From Actinomycetes bacterium (GTDB lineage: Bacteria; Actinomycetota; Acidimicrobiia; Acidimicrobiales; Acidimicrobiaceae), in assembly GCA_021819725.1 (NCBI GenBank), contig JAKAQR010000030.1, positions 1 through 33,883 of the forward strand: a stretch of DNA of 33,883 bases. Reading direction: 5' to 3'. Numbering within the stretch: the first letter of the stretch is position 1; the number at the start of each line of letters is the position of its first letter. Below the pieces are notes generated by a model. That model was not told the DNA's origin and ran no database searches. It saw nothing but the letters and a program-made list of their open reading frames with translations. This document shows positions 30,600 to 33,883 of this stretch, piece after piece. The translations under genes were made by a program, and so were the position numbers.

Positions 30600-30899
30600 T
30601 GAATATGTCCTTGGAATTGGGGATGGTCTGTTTGTGGGTTGTTGTTAGAGGGTGTTGGGGATATTGTGTTGGTGGCTTCATAATGGTGGGGTCTGCTATG
30701 ACCAGGTTCTGGTGGCTATTGTCATTGGTTGTGGGCCGGCCGTAACTGGTCGTGATGTTGTGGATTATCGTCAGCCTGGCACCATTACTTGTTGCGATAT
30801 TAATATTTGACGTCGATGCATGGCACATTCGTTTCTTGACACGAGTATTTTGTGGGCCAAGGTTGTGAAGGTGGAGTCCCACTGGGTCGGAAGGTGAGT
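30600..30899. other. 300-base GT-rich spacer within the glycosyltransferase cluster
   Basis: The plus strand is strongly rich in G and T, especially at 30610-30680. A minus-strand frame of 108 codons begins at GTG 30903, overlapping the stop of the preceding gene by a GTGA, and runs into the next gene. Its product is rich in Asn, Thr, His and Pro without a hydrophobic core. I treat it as non-coding or decayed, but the start overlap is noted. Confidence 0.4.
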
Positions 30900-32060
30900 T
30901 CACGTGCCGATTGATTCCAAGCAGTTTAAGAGTTGTAATCCGACAGTTGTGAATGAAAAGTGTCGAGTTGCCTCAAGGGCGGCGGCTCTCTTCTCTTGGT
31001 GTGAGGAATCAACTAAAGCGGAAGTCATGGTTTCTGCAAGGGCCGTTGCGGTCGTTTCTTCCCATTGTTGACCAGCATATATCGGTGCAGCATCCAGTAG
31101 TCGTCCATCAACTGGAACTAAGCGTCCAGTGGTTGGGATTGGATAACCGTTCCATGTGTGGAGGAAAGTTGTTCCACCACCGTAGTCTATTGCACTTACC
31201 AGTTTACCGCAAGCCATCGCTTCCATGGTTGGCATTCCCCATCCAGTGGCGCGGTCAGTCGATACATAGAGGTCGAGGCTCCAGTAGAAGTCACGTAGTT
31301 GGTCGTTCGTTGTCGGTCCGATCTCGATGCTAATGCGAGGTAGATGGTTCAGCTGTGTTTTCCCGAATCTACGTACTAGGAATTCTTTTATGTTACTTAG
31401 TAGTGTTATTCCGCCTGACCCTACGTGTGTCGTCGACTTTAGGGTTAGAAGGGTATCGTCGCGATCCGTGAAGGCTATTGTATATGCTTCTAGTAGCAGT
31501 TCTACTCCCTTGCGATGGGAGAGGCCGAAGAGATAGCCAATGTTATGATACGATTTCCTGGTTCGGTGGTTCGGATAGAATTGGCTGTGATCTATTGCAT
31601 AAGGCACTACGTAGGTGTTCTCCTTGGAATATGCTGCGTAAGTAAACGTCTGCTGATTGAATTGGCTAGGAACTATGACAGCGTCAAATTCGTTTAGTGC
31701 TGGCAACCAAGTGGGCGGAAGTGAGTGTGTTTCGAAGATTGTTACCTTTACTGTTTTAGTGACTGCACAACCCAGATGTCTAAGGATGTTTAGCATAGGG
31801 TTTAGGATTTCCCTGGCTTCGTTTGGAGTGAGATTTATTACAAGTATAACGTGTTGTTCTGCCACCTTCACTGGGGCTGAATACAGCGACAGCCTTTCGC
31901 TCTCCAGTTCGCTAATATATTTTTGCTGATCCTCTCCTATATTGACTACATAGATGTTCTGCGCATGGAGTGCCATCGCTCCGATGTAGTTGCGAGTGAC
32001 AGCGCCATATCCAGTAGTTGACAGGTACGGTCCTACCCAGACTACAGCATGGGATGTCAT
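30900..32060 (-). CDS. GT4-family glycosyltransferase
   Basis: 386 residues in a GT-B fold. The N-terminal half starts VVWVGPYLSTTGYGAVTRN, with DAVIVPSQFNQQTF at the domain border. The C-terminal half has GYLFGLSHRKGVELLLEAY and the donor-site STDRATGWGMPTMEAM (E-x7-E-like). It is predicted to move a sugar from a nucleotide donor to a glycan or lipid acceptor, which cannot be named. The ATG overlaps the stop of the truncated aminotransferase gene (ATGA, 32057-32060), suggesting coupled translation. Composition is as low in GC as the neighbouring large glycosyltransferase, so both probably arrived together. Confidence 0.88.
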   Translation of the reverse strand: MTSHAVVWVGPYLSTTGYGAVTRNYIGAMALHAQNIYVVNIGEDQQKYISELESERLSLYSAPVKVAEQHVILVINLTPNEAREILNPMLNILRHLGCAVTKTVKVTIFETHSLPPTWLPALNEFDAVIVPSQFNQQTFTYAAYSKENTYVVPYAIDHSQFYPNHRTRKSYHNIGYLFGLSHRKGVELLLEAYTIAFTDRDDTLLTLKSTTHVGSGGITLLSNIKEFLVRRFGKTQLNHLPRISIEIGPTTNDQLRDFYWSLDLYVSTDRATGWGMPTMEAMACGKLVSAIDYGGGTTFLHTWNGYPIPTTGRLVPVDGRLLDAAPIYAGQQWEETTATALAETMTSALVDSSHQEKRAAALEATRHFSFTTVGLQLLNCLESIGT

Positions 32061-32527
32061 TTTGTAGTTCCGAAGTATTCGTCGATGCTGTCAGGGATCC
32101 ATTTCGTGCACGCGGTTATACGGCCTTCGATTAGGTCTGGTCTGATGTTGAAAGAGTTGATGTGAACGTCGACAAAGATTGGACGTAGGCCGTTGTGAAG
32201 GACTACGTTTGCTGTTGCTACAAATATCGTTCCTGGAAAAATGATTGCGTCTCCGTCTTCCCAGCCATCGTGTTGCTTCAAGGCGGCGAGGGCGATGTAT
32301 AGCGCCGAACTTCTGCTATTCATGAATATTCCGAACCGTTTCCCGTGAGCTTGGGCAATTCTCTCTTCAAGGTCTTCCGATAGGGCTCCACATGTTATCT
32401 GGCCTGTTGTTAAGGCATTGTCAAGGTAATGTGGTTTTCGTTCGGAAGGTGTGTAGTCGCCGACTGGGACGTAATAGGAATTGGAATGTTGCACACTTGA
32501 TGTGGCGGTCATGGTGGCGGTTTTCAT
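32057..32527 (-). CDS. truncated DegT/DnrJ/EryC1-type aminotransferase (N-terminal part only)
   Basis: 156 residues, against about 370-400 for the family. Visible parts are YLDNALTTGQITCGALSEDLE, the cofactor-phosphate region NSRSSALYIALAAL, DAIIFPGTIFVATANVVL, and PIFVDVHINSFNI followed by ITACTKWIPDS. At that point intact members continue into the cofactor-binding core. Here the sequence ends after 12 more residues, so the Asp, the Ser/His and the Schiff-base Lys that hold PLP are missing. It cannot be an ordinary transaminase. The start has AGGAG upstream, and the stop overlaps the next ATG by four bases, so it may still be translated. It is either a decayed gene or a short protein kept for another reason. 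Confidence 0.7.
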   Translation of the reverse strand: MKTATMTATSSVQHSNSYYVPVGDYTPSERKPHYLDNALTTGQITCGALSEDLEERIAQAHGKRFGIFMNSRSSALYIALAALKQHDGWEDGDAIIFPGTIFVATANVVLHNGLRPIFVDVHINSFNIRPDLIEGRITACTKWIPDSIDEYFGTTK

Positions 32528-32985
32528 TTCCTGCTCCTGTCTGGGCTGGGGGTGGTAGCGCAGCTGTCATCGGCATCGGCCCGTTTCGCAAAGTCTTTAA
32601 CTCGAGTCTCCTATCGCGCTCCTCTAGCAAAGTTTCGCCAAGGGCAAATGTACACGATCTGGTCGGTTATCGATAGGGTCCAGTGTAGAGACGCCAGTTC
32701 AGTGGGTGATTACCTGGGTTCTGGTTCGTTAGCTCGGTGGTCTCAGGAACAGAGCATGTTCGGAAGGAGGTGAAGTATTCCTCAAGCCCTTGCGGAGCAG
32801 ATTGTTCTTATATCTCTGGAGTAACGATTCGCGCAACTCTGGACCAGGAGTTCGCGTAACTCTGGACCACCAAGGGGAAGCTGCCGAAACTCTAGTGTCC
32901 CTAGCCGGAAATTCCCTCAATAAGGAATTTTCAACCCTTACGCCTGGTTATCCCAGTTGGTATCTACTCTGGGAGGTAGTCGGTT
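32528..32985. other. 458-base IS-derived junction region
   Basis: No credible gene. It contains three phased copies of CTCTGGA (separate entry) and an inverted pair AAATTCC/GGAATTT around 32910-32930 that could belong to an IS630 end. The region joins the AT-rich island to transposase debris. Confidence 0.5.
32814..32882 (+). repeat. 23-bp tandem repeat, about three copies
   Basis: CTCTGGA begins at 32814, 32837 and 32860, an exact 23-base period. The first two units also share TTCGCG(C/T)AA, so TTCGCGCAACTCTGGACCA (32828-32846) and its one-base variant (32851-32869) are nearly identical. A third, degenerate form is at 32883-32900. Spaced short repeats like these are usual at IS21-type ends, where the transposase binds several times. 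Confidence 0.8.
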
Positions 32986-33456
32986 ATGGGAAAGCAAGAA
33001 GAGCAATCAACAAACGAGGAGCCAAAGAGAGACGTCGGTGGACGTCCCATCCTCTATCACGTGACGCTCTCAAAGGAGGAACGAGAGCACTTAGAGGCCC
33101 TTGTTCGTCAAACCACGGCCCCGCAGGCTCAGGTACGTCGAGCCAAGATCGCTTTGTACGCAGCTGAGGGGATGGGTACCACCGAGATTGCCAGAAAACT
33201 CTCGCTATCAGCGCAAACAGTAGATAAGTAGAGAAGACGGTTCTCATTGTTTGGGGTAAAGACACTCTCGGATGCACCAAGATCTGGGACTCCAAGAACC
33301 CACGGGGATGACAAGATCGCGGAGATCATCAAACTCACTACCACGACCACTCCACCCGACTCATCAACCCATTGGTCAACCAACACCATGGCAGCCCTAG
33401 CTGGTGTGTCTCCTTCCACGGTTGGGAGGATCTGGTGAACCTTTGGACTCAAACTG
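32986..33456 (+). pseudogene. IS630-type transposase remnant with two nonsense codons
   Basis: The first 81 codons encode a helix-turn-helix start (GRPILYHVTLSKEEREHLEAL, then GTTEIARKLSLSAQTVDK). A TAG at 33229-33231 sits where relatives have Trp, and the same frame continues as RRRFSLFGVKTLSDAPRSGTP, then TMAALAGVSPSTVGRIW. A TGA at 33436-33438 follows where Arg is expected, then TFGLKLH. After about 33455 the IS630 similarity ends abruptly at a sequence that looks like an IS21 end. The DDE catalytic half is missing, so the gene is dead. Confidence 0.85.
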
Positions 33457-33883
33457 CACATTTCGCTCATTTCGGACACCGAATCCGGAGTTTTCGGACA
33501 GTCTCAGGTGGGGTGTGTTCGGTAGCCATCTGGTGCCGCGCTTAACCCCTACCTCACCTCCTTTCTGGTGATGGTTCTTGGTCGGTGATCGATCGTTCTC
33601 ATCCTAGGTGTGGGGCCTCCTGTCATCGGTTCGCATTGGGTGACTGGACCACTTTGCGCATCGATTCTCCGTTCAACTCGATTCGGTGAAGATTCGTCGT
33701 CAGTCGGTCGAGGAGCGCGTCAGCGATCGTTGGGTCACCAATGCTTGTGTACCAGCTCGCGACTTAGCAGCTGTGAGGTGAGAATCGTGGAGCGCAGTCC
33801 ATGACGATCCTCGATCACCTCTAGGGTGTCACTGGCGGCATCTGGACTGATGGGTCGAATGAGAAAGTCATCGAGTATCAACA
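33455..33883 (-). mobile_element. IS21-type element, left end and istB part (runs off the window)
   Basis: The presumed end begins at about 33455 and contains two copies of TTCGGACA (33471-33478 and 33494-33501; the first lies in a TTTCGCTCATTTCGGACA stretch), as expected of multiple transposase sites. Leftward-reading istB follows from 33623. It appears inserted in the IS630 transposase gene. The other end lies outside the window. Confidence 0.6.
33623..33883 (-). pseudogene. istB: IS21-type ATP-binding helper protein IstB, C-terminal part, frameshifted
   Basis: Reading left from the edge, the minus strand gives LILDDFLIRPISPDAASD, then LEVIEDRHGLRSTILTSQL (the IstB Walker B and sensor region) and LSRELVHKH, then hits a stop. 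The expected continuation IGDPTIADALLDRLTTNLHR, then IELNGESMRK, is found in another frame, ending at TGA 33623-33625. The shift lies near 33740. IstB is the AAA+ partner of transposase IstA. One frame change makes this copy inactive unless it is a sequencing error. The N-terminal part is outside the window. Confidence 0.8.

Noticed and set aside
32814..32900. CRISPR array
   Set aside because: Units are adjacent 23-mers without spacers of regular length and degrade quickly; no cas genes are present.
33246..33438. Separate short gene starting at ATG/TTG inside the IS630 region
   Set aside because: It is the same transposase frame continuing after the nonsense codon, not an independent gene.

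Overview
This window looks like the chromosome of a moderately high-GC actinobacterium, most likely an acidophilic member of the Acidimicrobiia (Ferrimicrobium-like). The lineage call is an inference. It rests on an actinobacterial FHA / PP2C phosphatase / PBP / PASTA-kinase / trpG / crgA block next to a tRNA-Leu, on an S53 (sedolisin/kumamolisin) acid protease, and on many starts that look leaderless (a TANNNT -10 box exactly six bases before ATG or GTG). Most genes run near 58% GC by hand count of a sample line. The glycosyltransferase block at 27.7-32.5 kb drops to about 40% in sampled lines.

Layout. 1-1.44 kb: a terminator, a GDT1/TMEM165-type cation transporter on the minus strand, a 650-base gap and tRNA-Leu(CAG). 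1.5-8.3 kb: the cell-wall and division signalling block fhaA-fhaB-pstP-pbpA-pknB on the plus strand, with four-base overlaps up to pbpA, then trpG on the minus strand and crgA divergent from it. The SEDS gene rodA and the second kinase pknA, normally inside this operon in actinobacteria, are absent. 8.4-13.6 kb: a thiolase, adenine deaminase with a divergent NCS1 nucleobase permease (purine salvage), and a small Ser-rich lipoprotein. 13.8-17.4 kb: hisS and a secreted S53 protease. 17.5-21.5 kb: tRNA-Ser(TGA), pheA, then divergent larB-larC (nickel-pincer cofactor synthesis) with an aldo/keto reductase behind them. 21.5-24.6 kb: tRNA-Ser(GGA), the SRP RNA, dnaX and recR, an ancient conserved order but without ybaB between dnaX and recR. 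24.6-27.6 kb: a compact ethylmalonyl-CoA module, with methylmalonyl/ethylmalonyl-CoA epimerase and crotonyl-CoA carboxylase/reductase on the minus strand and acetyl-CoA acetyltransferase divergent from them.

27.7-33.9 kb is accessory DNA. It holds a 960-residue protein with two GT4 glycosyltransferase domains, a second GT4 enzyme, and a DegT/DnrJ/EryC1-type aminotransferase that stops after its N-terminal part. The flanks carry insertion-sequence debris: an IS630-type transposase with two nonsense codons, apparently interrupted by an IS21-type element whose frameshifted istB runs off the right edge, 23-bp tandem repeats resembling an IS end, and, at the left edge of the island, a short sequence matching the IS21-type end. 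I read this as a transferred surface-glycan island bounded by related IS21 ends.

I see no phage genes, CRISPR array, toxin-antitoxin pair or recognised defence system. The observations most worth following are the -10/N6/start grammar, the island boundaries, the truncated aminotransferase coupled to a glycosyltransferase, and the PASTA operon without rodA or pknA.
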